A stretch of DNA of 64,000 bases from assembly GCA_947259095.1 (NCBI GenBank), contig CAMYLA010000035.1, positions 40,586 through 104,585 on the forward strand, given 5' to 3'. Numbering within the stretch: position 1 is the stretch's first letter; each line of letters begins with the position of its first letter. This document shows, piece by piece, positions 42,983-51,282 of the stretch. Made by a program: the position numbers and the translations under genes. The stretch comes from an uncultured Acidimicrobiaceae bacterium (GTDB lineage Bacteria > Actinomycetota > Acidimicrobiia > Acidimicrobiales > SZUA-35). Below the pieces are notes generated by a model, which did no database searches, was not told where the DNA came from, and saw only the letters and a program-made list of their open reading frames with translations.

Positions 42983-43002
42983 GACCGCCGAACCGGCGGG
43001 TC
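42983..43002. terminator. Convergent hairpin between kgd and the HAD gene
   Basis: CCGCCG-AAC-CGGCGG with flanking GAC/GTC and one bulge, between the kgd stop and the HAD stop codon, which it overlaps. No T-tract is present. Confidence 0.45.
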
Positions 43003-43711
43003 AGGATCGCAGCGGCATGTCCAGCACCTGTTCGAGGTCGGTGAGGGCTTGGTCGGCGTCGAGCACCTTGATCGTGGTCATCCCCATCGCTCTCGCCGGC
43101 TTGAGGTTGATCCCGAGGTCGTCGAGGAACACCGCTTCGTCGGGGGCGGTTCCCACCATGTCCAGGGCCCGGAGGTAGAACGCCTGCTCCGGCTTGCGGA
43201 CACCGATCACCGACGACTCGGCGACGTGATCGAACAGCGCCATCACCTCCGCCACCTGCGCCTCCCGCGGCGACACCGTTCCATCGCCCTTGGAACCGTC
43301 GAGCCCCGATGCCCCAGCCGACGCCGCGCCGGCATCGGAGCGGTTCGGTGACCTGCGGAAGTTATTGGTCAGGCAGGCGGTGATGAGGCCGGCCGATTTG
43401 ATCCGGCGGATGGCCTCCACCATCTCCGGTCGGACATCGCCGGCGATCAATTCCAACACCTTGCGACCGCTGGCCCGATGGCCGCGGGCCAGGGCCTCGG
43501 CTTCGAACAACTCGACGAAGCCGTCGGTATCGACATCGTTCCGCTCGAACCGGGCCCATGCATTGTCATCGGAGTTCGTCGAGTTGATGTCGCGGATCAA
43601 CCCGACCGGAAAGCCTTCGGCGCGCTCGTACTCGGCGAAGGCGTCGAACGGGCTGGTGAGCACAACGCCGCCGAAGTCGAACAGCACGGCACGTATCTTC
43701 TGAGTCGTCAC
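43001..43711 (-). CDS. HAD-IA family hydrolase
   Basis: A 236-residue haloacid-dehalogenase-type phosphatase. Motif I is AVLFDFGGVVLTSPF near 8-22 (DFGG form), motif II ITACLTNNF near 110, motif III Lys in IGVRKPEQAFYL near 171, and motif IV AVFLDDLGINLKPA near 193. The closest pattern is the epoxide-hydrolase N-terminal phosphatase/acyl-CoA-dehydrogenase-associated HADs. A 20-residue Ser/Gly insert (about 120-142) is unusual. The GTG start is leaderless (TAGGAT, 6 nt). Substrate unknown. Confidence 0.9.
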   Translation of the reverse strand: MTTQKIRAVLFDFGGVVLTSPFDAFAEYERAEGFPVGLIRDINSTNSDDNAWARFERNDVDTDGFVELFEAEALARGHRASGRKVLELIAGDVRPEMVEAIRRIKSAGLITACLTNNFRRSPNRSDAGAASAGASGLDGSKGDGTVSPREAQVAEVMALFDHVAESSVIGVRKPEQAFYLRALDMVGTAPDEAVFLDDLGINLKPARAMGMTTIKVLDADQALTDLEQVLDMPLRS

Positions 43712-43717
43712 GGCGCG

Positions 43718-43723
43718 ATCCTA
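43718..43723 (-). promoter_or_regulatory. -10 box TAGGAT, leaderless start
   Basis: TAGGAT lies 6 nt before the GTG at 43711 of the HAD hydrolase gene. Confidence 0.65.
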
Positions 43724-43830
43724 AGGGACCGAGAACCGGTCTGCGAAACAGCGCCCGAGCCTGTGTCAACGAGCCGAAAATTTCGGGTATCGACGGAATC
43801 CGGTTCCTTTAGTGATTGACTATGCATGTC

Positions 43831-45375
43831 ATGGCAAGCACGAGTCGACACCTAGTGGTCGACGGGTCAAACATCGCGACAGAGAGTCGAACACTTCCGA
43901 GTCTTGCTCAACTCGACGAAGCAGTTCGTGCTGTCCAGGCTGAGGAGCCGGGTCGTCAGATCACGGTCATCGTCGACGCCACGTTCGCCCACCGCATCGA
44001 TGCATCCGAGCGCAAGATGTTCGAGGACGCCAACAACGCGGGCGAGATCATCATGCCTCCTGCCGGTGCAGTCGGCCGCGGTGATGCCTTCATCCTCCAG
44101 GTGGCGGAGAAGGCCGACGCCGCGGTGCTGTCCAACGATTCGTTCCAGGAGTTCCACGGCGAGCATCAGTGGTTGTTCGACGAGGGCCGACTGATCGGCG
44201 GCAAGCCGGTGGAGGGCATCGGCTGGGTGTTCGTGCCCCGAGTTCCGGTTCGCGGCCCGGCCAGCCGCAGGGCAACCAGGGACGCCAAGGACGGCAAGTC
44301 GTCCTCCTCCTCCTCCGGCCGGTCGAGTCGATCCGGTCGATCCGGTCGATCGACCAAGGGCCGCAAGGCATCGCGTGAGTCACAGAAGCGGTCGGCCCAG
44401 GGGCCGCCCCCGACGCCCACCGCGGCAACGCCACCGCCCGGCAGCGGGAACCGCCGGTCCGGGGCGGCGGACAAAGACAGCGATCGGCGCAAGTCCCAAC
44501 GTCGCTCGAGATCCAAGAGCGAACCGCCAGAAGCCGACGAAGCGGCGCCGGAAGCCGACACCACGTCGGGCACCGGTTCCCGATCGAAGAAGAAAAAGAA
44601 CGAGTCCGACGGCGGCGGCAAGTCGAAGTCGCAGAAGAACGTCCAGGAGCTCAACAGCGCCAGGGATTTTATGCTCTTCGTGACGCAGCATTCCATCGGT
44701 GACGACGTGAGCGGCGTCGTCGATCGGTTCTCCTCTCATGGGTGCTACCTGTTTGCATCCTCTGCCCAGTGCTATCTCCCTTCGAGTGCAATGGGCGATC
44801 CACCGCCGTCGAAGGCCCGCGATGTGGTTTCGTTGGGTCAGACGGTGATCGTGCGTGTCGAGTCAATAGACTCCGACCGTCGTGGCATCAATGTGGTGTT
44901 GGTGCGCACCGTCAGCGATGGCGGCACGAAGCAAGAAAAACCAGCCGCGGGAGATTCTCGCGGTACGAAGGCAAGGTCAACCTCTCAACTGCAGGCTTCC
45001 GTCGCCGACGAAACAGCCCGAGAGGCGAATCTCACAAGGAGCAAAACCACCGTGGCTACAACCAAATCCGCAAAGAAGTCGCAGAAGCGGCCGGCGGCCA
45101 AGAAAGCGACCAAGAAGAAGGCGGCGGAGGCCACCACATCAGCGAGGGCGACCAAGGCTGCGGCCCGGCGTACCCCGACGAAGAAGGCCACGAAGAAGAC
45201 CCCGGCCAAGAAGACGGCCACCAAGGCCACCGCCAAGAAGGCCACCACGAAGAAGGCCACCAAGAAGACCCCGGCCAAGAAGACGGCCACCAAGAGCACC
45301 GCCAAGAAGGCCACCACGAAGAAGGCCACCAAGAAGACCACCGGGGCCGCGAAGAAGAGCACCGCCAAGCGCTAA
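43831..45375 (+). CDS. NYN-domain RNase candidate fused to S1-like domain and H1-like basic tail
   Basis: A 514-residue protein of unusual composition. Residues about 8-135 form a Zc3h12a-type NYN/PIN nuclease domain: LVVDGSNIATES with D11 and N14, VIVDATFAH with D49, GRGDAFILQVAEKAD with D85, and LSNDSFQEFH with D103, giving an acidic metal site. Residues 140-280 are a Ser/Arg/Lys-rich disordered linker. Residues about 290-360 look like an S1/OB RNA-binding domain (DDVSGVVDRFSSHGCYLFAS, then GQTVIVRVESIDSD). Residues about 405-514 are a Lys/Ala/Thr-rich tail of KKATKKTPAKKTATK repeats, like histone H1 or HU extensions. The role is probably RNA cleavage or processing near the nucleoid or ribosome. 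Starts at 43816 (TTG) or 43822 are also possible. Confidence 0.85.
   Translation: MASTSRHLVVDGSNIATESRTLPSLAQLDEAVRAVQAEEPGRQITVIVDATFAHRIDASERKMFEDANNAGEIIMPPAGAVGRGDAFILQVAEKADAAVLSNDSFQEFHGEHQWLFDEGRLIGGKPVEGIGWVFVPRVPVRGPASRRATRDAKDGKSSSSSSGRSSRSGRSGRSTKGRKASRESQKRSAQGPPPTPTAATPPPGSGNRRSGAADKDSDRRKSQRRSRSKSEPPEADEAAPEADTTSGTGSRSKKKKNESDGGGKSKSQKNVQELNSARDFMLFVTQHSIGDDVSGVVDRFSSHGCYLFASSAQCYLPSSAMGDPPPSKARDVVSLGQTVIVRVESIDSDRRGINVVLVRTVSDGGTKQEKPAAGDSRGTKARSTSQLQASVADETAREANLTRSKTTVATTKSAKKSQKRPAAKKATKKKAAEATTSARATKAAARRTPTKKATKKTPAKKTATKATAKKATTKKATKKTPAKKTATKSTAKKATTKKATKKTTGAAKKSTAKR
45181..45318. repeat. 69-bp in-frame tandem repeat (2 copies) in the basic tail
   Basis: Two 69-bp units (45181-45249, 45250-45318) encode KKATKKTPAKKTATK followed by A/STAKKATT, and a partial third copy follows. 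The array keeps the frame and varies the length of the lysine-rich tail. Confidence 0.9.
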
Positions 45376-45424
45376 CGACGACGTCGGTCCGCACCGTTTG
45401 GTCGGATCGATCCACGGAACCGCG

Positions 45425-45453
45425 AAGGGGACCCGGTTGCACCGGGTCCCCTT
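45425..45453 (+). terminator. Strong 12-bp hairpin terminator
   Basis: AAGGGGACCCGG pairs perfectly with CCGGGTCCCCTT across TTGCA, followed by CTCGGTTTTGG. It lies 50 bp after the stop of the NYN-S1 gene and before the leaderless ettA promoter. Confidence 0.85.
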
Positions 45454-45527
45454 CTCGGTTTTGGAAACGCAGCAGGCCCACAGCCTCGGACCCGATCGAC
45501 CGGCGGTGGGCGACGCCCGACCGCCGC

Positions 45528-45533
45528 TAGCCT
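45528..45533 (+). promoter_or_regulatory. -10 box TAGCCT, leaderless start
   Basis: TAGCCT lies 7 nt before the ATG at 45541 of ettA. Confidence 0.6.
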
Positions 45534-45540
45534 CTCCCCC

Positions 45541-47235
45541 ATGTCGGCTCAGTTCATCTACACCATGCACAAGGTCGGTCGGTTCCACCCGCCGGATCGC
45601 CAGGTGTTGGAAAACATCTCGTTGTCGTTCTACCCCGGGGCCAAGATCGGCGTGCTCGGTTCCAACGGCGCTGGCAAATCGTCGCTGCTGAAGATCATGG
45701 CCGGCATCGATGACGGCTACACCGGCGAGGCTCGCCTGACCCCCGGCTACAGCGTTGGTTACCTGGAGCAGGAACCAAAGCTCGACCCGGCCAAGACGGT
45801 GCAGGCCAACGTGATGGACGGCGCCGGCGAGGTGGTGGGGCTGCTGTCGGAGTACGAGTCGGTGCTCGGCCAGTGGGCCGATCCCGATGCCGACTACGAG
45901 AAGCTTGGGACGGCACAGGCCAAGCTCGAGGATCAGATCGAAGCCGCCGGGGCCTGGGATCTGCAGCGAACCATCGACATCGCCATGGAGGCCCTGCGAT
46001 TGCCGGCCAAGGACTCCGGTGTCGAGCATCTCTCCGGCGGCGAACGTCGTCGGGTGGCGCTGTGCCGGCTGCTGCTGTCGAAGCCGGATCTGCTCCTGCT
46101 GGACGAGCCGACCAACCACCTCGATGCGGAGTCTGTCGCCTGGTTGGAGCGCCACCTCTCCGACTACCAGGGCACCGTCGTCGCCATCACCCACGACCGC
46201 TACTTCCTCGACAACGTGGCCCGGTGGATCCTCGAACTCGATCGGGGCCGCGGCATTCCGTTCGAGGGCAACTATTCCAGTTGGCTGGAGCAGAAGTCGA
46301 GCCGCATGGGACAGGAGAAGAAGGAGCAGGACGCCAAGCAGCGGACCCTGGCCAGGGAGCTGGAATGGGTCCGGATGGCCCCGAAGGCCCGGCAGGCCAA
46401 GGGCCGTGCCCGCCTGTCGGCCTACGAATCGCTGCGGGCCGAAGCCGAGTCGTACAACCCGGCCGACGAAAAGGTCCAGATCCACATCCCGCCCGGCCCC
46501 CGCCTCGGGGATCAGGTCATCGAGGTGACCAAGCTGGCGAAGGGCTTCGGCGACAAGCTGCTGATCGAGGACCTCACGTTCTCGCTCCCGCCGGCCGGGA
46601 TCGTCGGTGTGATCGGCGGCAACGGGGCAGGCAAGACCACGCTGTTCAACATGCTGATCGCCGCCGCCACCGGCGACGGGGACGGCGAGCAACCCGACGA
46701 TGGCACCATCACGGTCGGGTCCACCGTTGATCTGGCATTCGTCGACCAATCCCGGGACGTACTCGACCACGCCAACACGGTCTACGAGGCCATCACCGAG
46801 GGCCACGACACCCTGGAGGTCGGGGGCCGGGAAATCAACGGACGGGCCTATGTCGCCTCGTTCAACTTCAGGGGCTCCGATCAGCAGAAGGACGTCTCGC
46901 TGCTGTCCGGCGGCGAGCGAAACCGGGTCCATCTTGCCCGGGTCCTCAAGCGAGGCGGCAACGTGCTGCTGCTCGACGAGCCGACAAACGATCTCGACGT
47001 TGACACCCTCCGGGCGCTCGAGGACGGCCTGGACCGGTTCCCCGGTTGCGCCGTCGTCATCAGCCACGATCGCTGGTTCCTGGATCGCATCGCCACCCAC
47101 ATCCTGTCATTCGAGGGCGACTCCCAGGTGAGGTGGTTCGAAGGCAACTTCTCCGAGTACGAGGCGTTCAGGATGCAGGAGCTGGGCGACGAGGCGGTTC
47201 CCCACCGGATGACCTACAAGCCGCTGACCCGCTGA
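45541..47235 (+). CDS. ettA: ABC-F protein EttA (energy-dependent translational throttle)
   Basis: A cytosolic ABC-F ATPase of 564 residues that binds the ribosomal E site and gates elongation according to ATP/ADP. It starts MSAQFIYTMHKVGRFHPP, typical of EttA. Two nucleotide-binding domains are visible: Walker A GSNGAGKSS near 40 and GGNGAGKTT near 360, signatures LSGGERRRVALCRLL and LSGGERNRVHLARVL, and Walker B LLLLDEPTNHLD and VLLLDEPTNDLD. The inter-domain P-site tether WVRMAPKARQAKGRARL lies at about 275-291. Length equals the family's ~555. The start is leaderless. Confidence 0.96.
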   Translation: MSAQFIYTMHKVGRFHPPDRQVLENISLSFYPGAKIGVLGSNGAGKSSLLKIMAGIDDGYTGEARLTPGYSVGYLEQEPKLDPAKTVQANVMDGAGEVVGLLSEYESVLGQWADPDADYEKLGTAQAKLEDQIEAAGAWDLQRTIDIAMEALRLPAKDSGVEHLSGGERRRVALCRLLLSKPDLLLLDEPTNHLDAESVAWLERHLSDYQGTVVAITHDRYFLDNVARWILELDRGRGIPFEGNYSSWLEQKSSRMGQEKKEQDAKQRTLARELEWVRMAPKARQAKGRARLSAYESLRAEAESYNPADEKVQIHIPPGPRLGDQVIEVTKLAKGFGDKLLIEDLTFSLPPAGIVGVIGGNGAGKTTLFNMLIAAATGDGDGEQPDDGTITVGSTVDLAFVDQSRDVLDHANTVYEAITEGHDTLEVGGREINGRAYVASFNFRGSDQQKDVSLLSGGERNRVHLARVLKRGGNVLLLDEPTNDLDVDTLRALEDGLDRFPGCAVVISHDRWFLDRIATHILSFEGDSQVRWFEGNFSEYEAFRMQELGDEAVPHRMTYKPLTR

Positions 47236-47304
47236 TCCGGCTGCCGAACGGCATCGGGCCCATGTCGCGACTCAACCCGTCGACGTGGCCGCCGATAGAT
47301 CAGG

Positions 47305-47616
47305 ATGGCTTCCAGGTCCCCGGCTGCAACACGCGCGGTCAACCCGAAATCGTCAACCACCAAGAGCGAAGGACGGTCGACCAAACAATCGGCCGACCAG
47401 GTCTGGGAGAGCCGGGCGGTGATCAAACTGATCGAGGCCGGTAGCGCCGTCGAGTGCCCTTATTGCCTCGAGCGGGTGAAGTTCCGGGCTCGCCATCGCG
47501 ACCAGCAGGTCATCTGCAACGTCTACGAGAACGGTGTGTGGCAGCGGGTCGAGCAGTACCACCTGGAGTGTTATGGCGACGCCGATTCACCCCACGGCGA
47601 AGCGGTGAAAGCGTAA
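47305..47616 (+). CDS. Small zinc-binding-motif protein, unknown
   Basis: A 103-residue protein. The first 35 residues are Ser/Thr/Lys-rich. The C-terminal half has ECPYCLERVKFRARHRDQQV and YHLECYGD, a CxxC...HxxC arrangement that could bind one zinc ion. Upstream DNA lacks a clear Shine-Dalgarno, and the ATG could be later. It follows ettA by 69 bp on the same strand and precedes the CysQ-like gene. No family recognised. Confidence 0.6.
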   Translation: MASRSPAATRAVNPKSSTTKSEGRSTKQSADQVWESRAVIKLIEAGSAVECPYCLERVKFRARHRDQQVICNVYENGVWQRVEQYHLECYGDADSPHGEAVKA

Positions 47617-47641
47617 ACTCACCGGCCCGGGGTCCACCAAC

Positions 47642-47647
47642 TATGGT
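47642..47647 (+). promoter_or_regulatory. -10 box TATGGT, leaderless start
   Basis: TATGGT lies 7 nt before the GTG at 47655 and argues against the in-frame ATG at 47643, which overlaps the box itself. Confidence 0.55.
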
Positions 47648-47654
47648 GGCTCTG

Positions 47655-48425
47655 GTGAAAGCCACCGCCGATGACCATGCCCTCGCCGCTCGCCTTGCCG
47701 GTGAGACCGGCCAGGTCCTGGTCCAGCTGCGGGAGCAGCTGATCGAGCAGGGCGCAGCGCCTGCGGCGATCAAGGACGCCGGTGATCTCGCGGCCCATCG
47801 CTTCATCATGGAGACCCTGAACGCAGAGCGGCCTGACGATGCTGTGCTGTCTGAGGAGGGTGTGGAGCAGGTCGGTCCGGCGCTCCAGCAGCGGTTGGCG
47901 GCCGAACGGACCTGGATCGTCGATCCCCTCGACGGCACCCGGGAGTTCGGCGAGTACCCCCGGGTCGACTGGGCGGTCCACATCGCGCTCGTCGTCGACG
48001 GCTCGCCGGTGGCCGGCGCGGTGTCGCTCCCGGCCGAGGAGCTGACGCTGGGGACCGATCCGGCTCCCGTGCTCCCCGAGGTCGAAGATGGTGCGAAGCC
48101 CCGGGTCATCGTCAGCCGGACCAGGCGACCGCCTGCGGCCCAACGGCTGGCCGGGGAACTCGATGCCGAGTACATCGAGATGGGGTCGGCCGGCGCCAAG
48201 GCCATGGCCGTGGTCCGGGGCACGGCCGACATCTACGCCCACTCCGGGGGCCAGTTCGAATGGGATTCCTGCGCCCCGGTGGCGGTGGCCGAGGCGGCCG
48301 GTCTGCACTGCTCCCGACTCGACGGGAGCCCGCTGGTCTACAACAACGCCGACCCCTACCTGCCCGATCTGCTGATCTGCCGCCGGGAGTGGGCCGAGCG
48401 CTGCCTGGCCATCCTCAACCACTGA
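47655..48425 (+). CDS. cysQ: Inositol-monophosphatase-fold phosphatase, CysQ-like
   Basis: A 256-residue lithium-sensitive phosphatase of the IMPase superfamily. Metal motifs are EEGVEQVG near 70, IVDPLDGTREFG near 92-103, and EWDSCAPVAVAEAAG near 208. The GTREF form, rather than GTxNF, is typical of 3'-phosphoadenosine-5'-phosphate (PAP) phosphatase CysQ in sulfur assimilation. No sulfate genes are nearby. The GTG at 47655 is leaderless. The stop codon lies in a 7-bp tandem array that repeats TGA in all frames. Confidence 0.85.
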   Translation: MKATADDHALAARLAGETGQVLVQLREQLIEQGAAPAAIKDAGDLAAHRFIMETLNAERPDDAVLSEEGVEQVGPALQQRLAAERTWIVDPLDGTREFGEYPRVDWAVHIALVVDGSPVAGAVSLPAEELTLGTDPAPVLPEVEDGAKPRVIVSRTRRPPAAQRLAGELDAEYIEMGSAGAKAMAVVRGTADIYAHSGGQFEWDSCAPVAVAEAAGLHCSRLDGSPLVYNNADPYLPDLLICRREWAERCLAILNH

Positions 48426-48459
48426 CCACTGACCACTGACCGCTGAGCGCTGAGCGCTG
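48419..48459. repeat. 7-bp tandem array (6 copies) spanning the cysQ-like stop
   Basis: CCACTGA x3, CCGCTGA, GCGCTGA, then GCGCTGC. The gene's TGA is in the first copy. Because 7 is not a multiple of 3, TGA recurs in all three frames. Confidence 0.95.
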
Positions 48460-48526
48460 CAACCGTCGCCGGCCCGGCCCGGCCACCTCGGAGCTCTGCC
48501 GGTTCGGCCCCCGGGCCGGCACCACC

Positions 48527-48532
48527 TACCAT
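48527..48532 (+). promoter_or_regulatory. -10 box TACCAT, leaderless start
   Basis: TACCAT lies 6 nt before the ATG at 48539 of the crotonase-family gene. Confidence 0.6.
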
Positions 48533-48538
48533 CGGCCC

Positions 48539-49489
48539 ATGGATCTTCGAGCGACCGAGTACCGGATCGTCGAGCGGACCGCAGTGATCACGCTCAGCCG
48601 ACCCCATCGGGCCAACGCCTGGACCGGCCGGATGCACGCCGAGTACAAGCACTGTGTCGCCATGGCCGAAGCCGACCCCGACGTCCGGGTGCTGGTGGTG
48701 ACCGGGGCCGGGGCCGCCTTCTGTGTCGGGGGCGACAGCGATGCGCTGGAGGGTCACGCCGAGCGGGGCGGCTACGACGACGGCCTCGCCGCAGCGGGCG
48801 ATCGACAGGCCGGTGGCGACGGTGCCACACACCACGCGGCCACCAAGGACACTGCCACAAACGACGGTGGCACCAAGGACACTGCCACAAACGACGGTGG
48901 CACCAAGGACGCTGTAGCGGCCGACGGAGCCGGGACCACGCCGGCCGGCTTCGGCCTCCATCCCGAGTTCGACCACCAGTTCAGCTACCACTTCGGGCTG
49001 AGCAAGCCGGTGATCGCCGCCATCAACGGCCCGGCGGCCGGCGTCGGTCTGGCGCTGGCCTGCTACGCCGACCTGCGGTTCGCCAGACCCGCCGCAAAGC
49101 TGACAACGGCCCACGGCAAGCTCAATCTCCCCCCGGAGTTCGGGCTGTCCTGGATGCTGCCCCGCCACATCGGCCTGACCCGGGCCATGGAACTCCTGCT
49201 CACCTCCCGGGTTTTCCTGACCGACGAGGCGATGGAGCTGGGCCTGATAAACCAGCTCCACCCGGCCGAGGAGTTGCTTGACCGGACCCTGGCCTATGCC
49301 GACATGCTGGCCACGACGGTGTCGCCGGGATCGCTGACCGCCTCCCGCCAACAGGTCTATCTCGATCAGCATCGTGGGGTCGGTGCCTCGGTCGAGCAGT
49401 CGCTGGAACTGCTGGGCGACATGATGGGCCATGCCGACTACCGCAAGGGCGTCGAGGCGCTCCGGGCCAAGCGGCCGCCCGAGTTCTAG
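48539..49489 (+). CDS. Enoyl-CoA hydratase/isomerase with low-complexity insertion
   Basis: A 316-residue crotonase-family enzyme. The N-terminal LSRPHRANAWTGRM and oxyanion loop GAGAAFCVGGDSDALEG near 58-75 are followed by a Gly/Asp/Thr-rich insertion (about 80-140) with TKDTATNDGG twice. The core then resumes: SKPVIAAINGPAAGVGLALACYADLRFA, then FGLSWMLPRHIGLTRAMELLL. Crotonases are usually 255-270 residues, so the insert accounts for the excess. It lies in the loop leading to the first helix pair and is presumably tolerated. The start is leaderless. The substrate is unknown. Confidence 0.88.
   Translation: MDLRATEYRIVERTAVITLSRPHRANAWTGRMHAEYKHCVAMAEADPDVRVLVVTGAGAAFCVGGDSDALEGHAERGGYDDGLAAAGDRQAGGDGATHHAATKDTATNDGGTKDTATNDGGTKDAVAADGAGTTPAGFGLHPEFDHQFSYHFGLSKPVIAAINGPAAGVGLALACYADLRFARPAAKLTTAHGKLNLPPEFGLSWMLPRHIGLTRAMELLLTSRVFLTDEAMELGLINQLHPAEELLDRTLAYADMLATTVSPGSLTASRQQVYLDQHRGVGASVEQSLELLGDMMGHADYRKGVEALRAKRPPEF
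48841..48910. repeat. 30-bp in-frame tandem repeat (2.3 copies) inside the crotonase gene
   Basis: Units 48841-48870 and 48871-48900 are identical, each encoding TKDTATNDGG, and a partial copy follows (48901-48910). Frame is kept. Confidence 0.95.
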
Positions 49490-49560
49490 ACACCGCATCG
49501 ACGGGTTTTGAACGCCCGACCCCTCGCCGCCTCCGCCACTGGGCAACACTGGAGGGACCT

Positions 49561-51213
49561 ATGGACCACAAAACCCTGGACCAGCAACCTTCTGACCGGA
49601 CCGTCGCCGGCCCGATCGATGTCGACGATGTCCGCCCGACCCCCGACGACCTCCATCTCGGATCGTTCTCCGACGACCCGCCGTGGAGCCTGGCCACCAA
49701 CGAGCTGTCCTGGTACCGGGTGGTGAAGATCCTCCGTCGCCAGCAGGCCCGGCAGCTGCCATACCTCACCAGGCCACCCCGGATCCCACCGGCACGGCGG
49801 GCCCTGACCGTCCTCGCAGTGCTTGGTCGGGCCCTGGGGCTGTGGTACCTGCGGGAGCGGGGAACACCGGCATCCCGGGCCGGGCTGGCCAGACGGATGA
49901 GGCTGGCCGCCGAACGTCTTGGCCCGACCTACATCAAGCTGGCCCAGATCATCAGCGCCGGCGAAGGGGTGTTCCCGGCCGAGCTGGTCGAGGAGTGCAA
50001 GAAGTGCCGGGATCAGGTGCCGGCCGTCGATTTCGACCAGGTGGTCGAGGTGGTCGAAACCGAATTGGGTCGGCCGATGGACGAGGTCTTCGCCTCATTC
50101 GATCGAACACCGCTGGCCGCGGCCTCGATCGCCCAGGTCCACGCCGCCGTGCTCCACAGCGGCGAGGAGGTCGTCGTCAAGGTCCAGCGGCCGGGGATCG
50201 ACGCCCTGGTCCGCAAGGATCTGCGGGTGCTGAGTTGGATCGCCCCGTTCCTGGTCGGTCGGATCCCGGTGGCGGCCCTGGCCAACCCGCCGGCGCTGGT
50301 CGAGCTGTTCGCCGAGACCATCGTCGAGGAATTGGACTTCCGGCTGGAGGCGGCCAACATGCTCGACGTCGCCGAGGTGTTCGTGAAACTGGACCAGCAG
50401 GGTTTTGTTGTTCCCCGACCCCACCCCGACCACGTGACCAAGCGGGTGCTGGTCATGGAGCGACTGAGCGGCTTCAACTTCAACGATGTGGAGGGGATGA
50501 AGCAGGCCGGGGTCGACACCCATGCGGTGATCCGGACCGGGATGATCGGCTTCCTGGAAGGGGCGTTCCTCCACGGGGTGTTCCACGGCGATCTCCATGG
50601 CGGAAACCTGTTCGTGATGGAAGATGGTCGGACTGCGCTGATGGACTTCGGCATCACCGGTCGCCTCAGCGAGGAGGAACGGACCGCCTTCCTCCGAATG
50701 ATGATGACCGCCACCACCAACGATGTCCGTGGCCAGGTGGCGGCCCTGCGCGATCTTGGCGCCCTGCCCCACGACACCGACATCGATGCGGTGATCGCCG
50801 ACCTCAGGCTCGACGGCCCCCCGCTGGATCCCACAAGCATGGCTCCCGAGGAGCTGGTGAAGGAGATCCAGCAGGTGATCAAGGCCCTGCTCGGGTATGG
50901 GGCCCGGATGCCGAAGTCCCTGATGCTGTACATCAAGAACCTGATCTTCATCGACGGCGCCATCGCCAGCCTGGCTCCGGAGCTGGACATGTTCGCCGCG
51001 GTCACCGACGTGGCAACCCACTTCGCCACCGCCCACGGCACCACCATCGCAGCCCAGCTCGGCATGGCCCAGGAGTCATGGGATCTCGATCTGGACGGGG
51101 TCAAAGCCGGGTTCGGGGTCGATCCGTCCAAAACAAACTCGCTGTCCTACGCCGAGCTCAGGGAACGCCGGGCCCTGATCCAGAAACGGCTGAGCGGTCG
51201 CGACCTCGGCTGA
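49561..51213 (+). CDS. ABC1/UbiB-family atypical kinase
   Basis: A 550-residue ABC1/ADCK/UbiB protein linked in other organisms to quinone or lipid metabolism, with ATPase or kinase-like activity. Motifs: LGPTYIKLAQIISAGEG (KxGQ-like variant, KLAQ), LAAASIAQVHAA, VVVKVQRPGID, VEELDFRLEAANM, HGVFHGDLHGGNLFVM (catalytic) and LMDFGITGRL (metal). The KLAQ in place of KxGQ is seen in actinobacterial members. ATG 49561 has TGGAGGGACC. It precedes nucS by 69 bp. No ubiquinone genes are nearby; menaquinone or lipid function is a guess. Confidence 0.93.
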   Translation: MDHKTLDQQPSDRTVAGPIDVDDVRPTPDDLHLGSFSDDPPWSLATNELSWYRVVKILRRQQARQLPYLTRPPRIPPARRALTVLAVLGRALGLWYLRERGTPASRAGLARRMRLAAERLGPTYIKLAQIISAGEGVFPAELVEECKKCRDQVPAVDFDQVVEVVETELGRPMDEVFASFDRTPLAAASIAQVHAAVLHSGEEVVVKVQRPGIDALVRKDLRVLSWIAPFLVGRIPVAALANPPALVELFAETIVEELDFRLEAANMLDVAEVFVKLDQQGFVVPRPHPDHVTKRVLVMERLSGFNFNDVEGMKQAGVDTHAVIRTGMIGFLEGAFLHGVFHGDLHGGNLFVMEDGRTALMDFGITGRLSEEERTAFLRMMMTATTNDVRGQVAALRDLGALPHDTDIDAVIADLRLDGPPLDPTSMAPEELVKEIQQVIKALLGYGARMPKSLMLYIKNLIFIDGAIASLAPELDMFAAVTDVATHFATAHGTTIAAQLGMAQESWDLDLDGVKAGFGVDPSKTNSLSYAELRERRALIQKRLSGRDLG

Positions 51214-51282
51214 GCATCCCGATCGCCGCCGACGTCCTGCTCGATGTCGGCGGCCCGGTCGTCGAGCTGCTACACAAACAGG

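Noticed and set aside
43816..43830. Upstream TTG/ATG starts for the NYN-S1 gene
   Set aside because: Possible, but no Shine-Dalgarno or leaderless box decides; ATG 43831 was kept as the most economical start.
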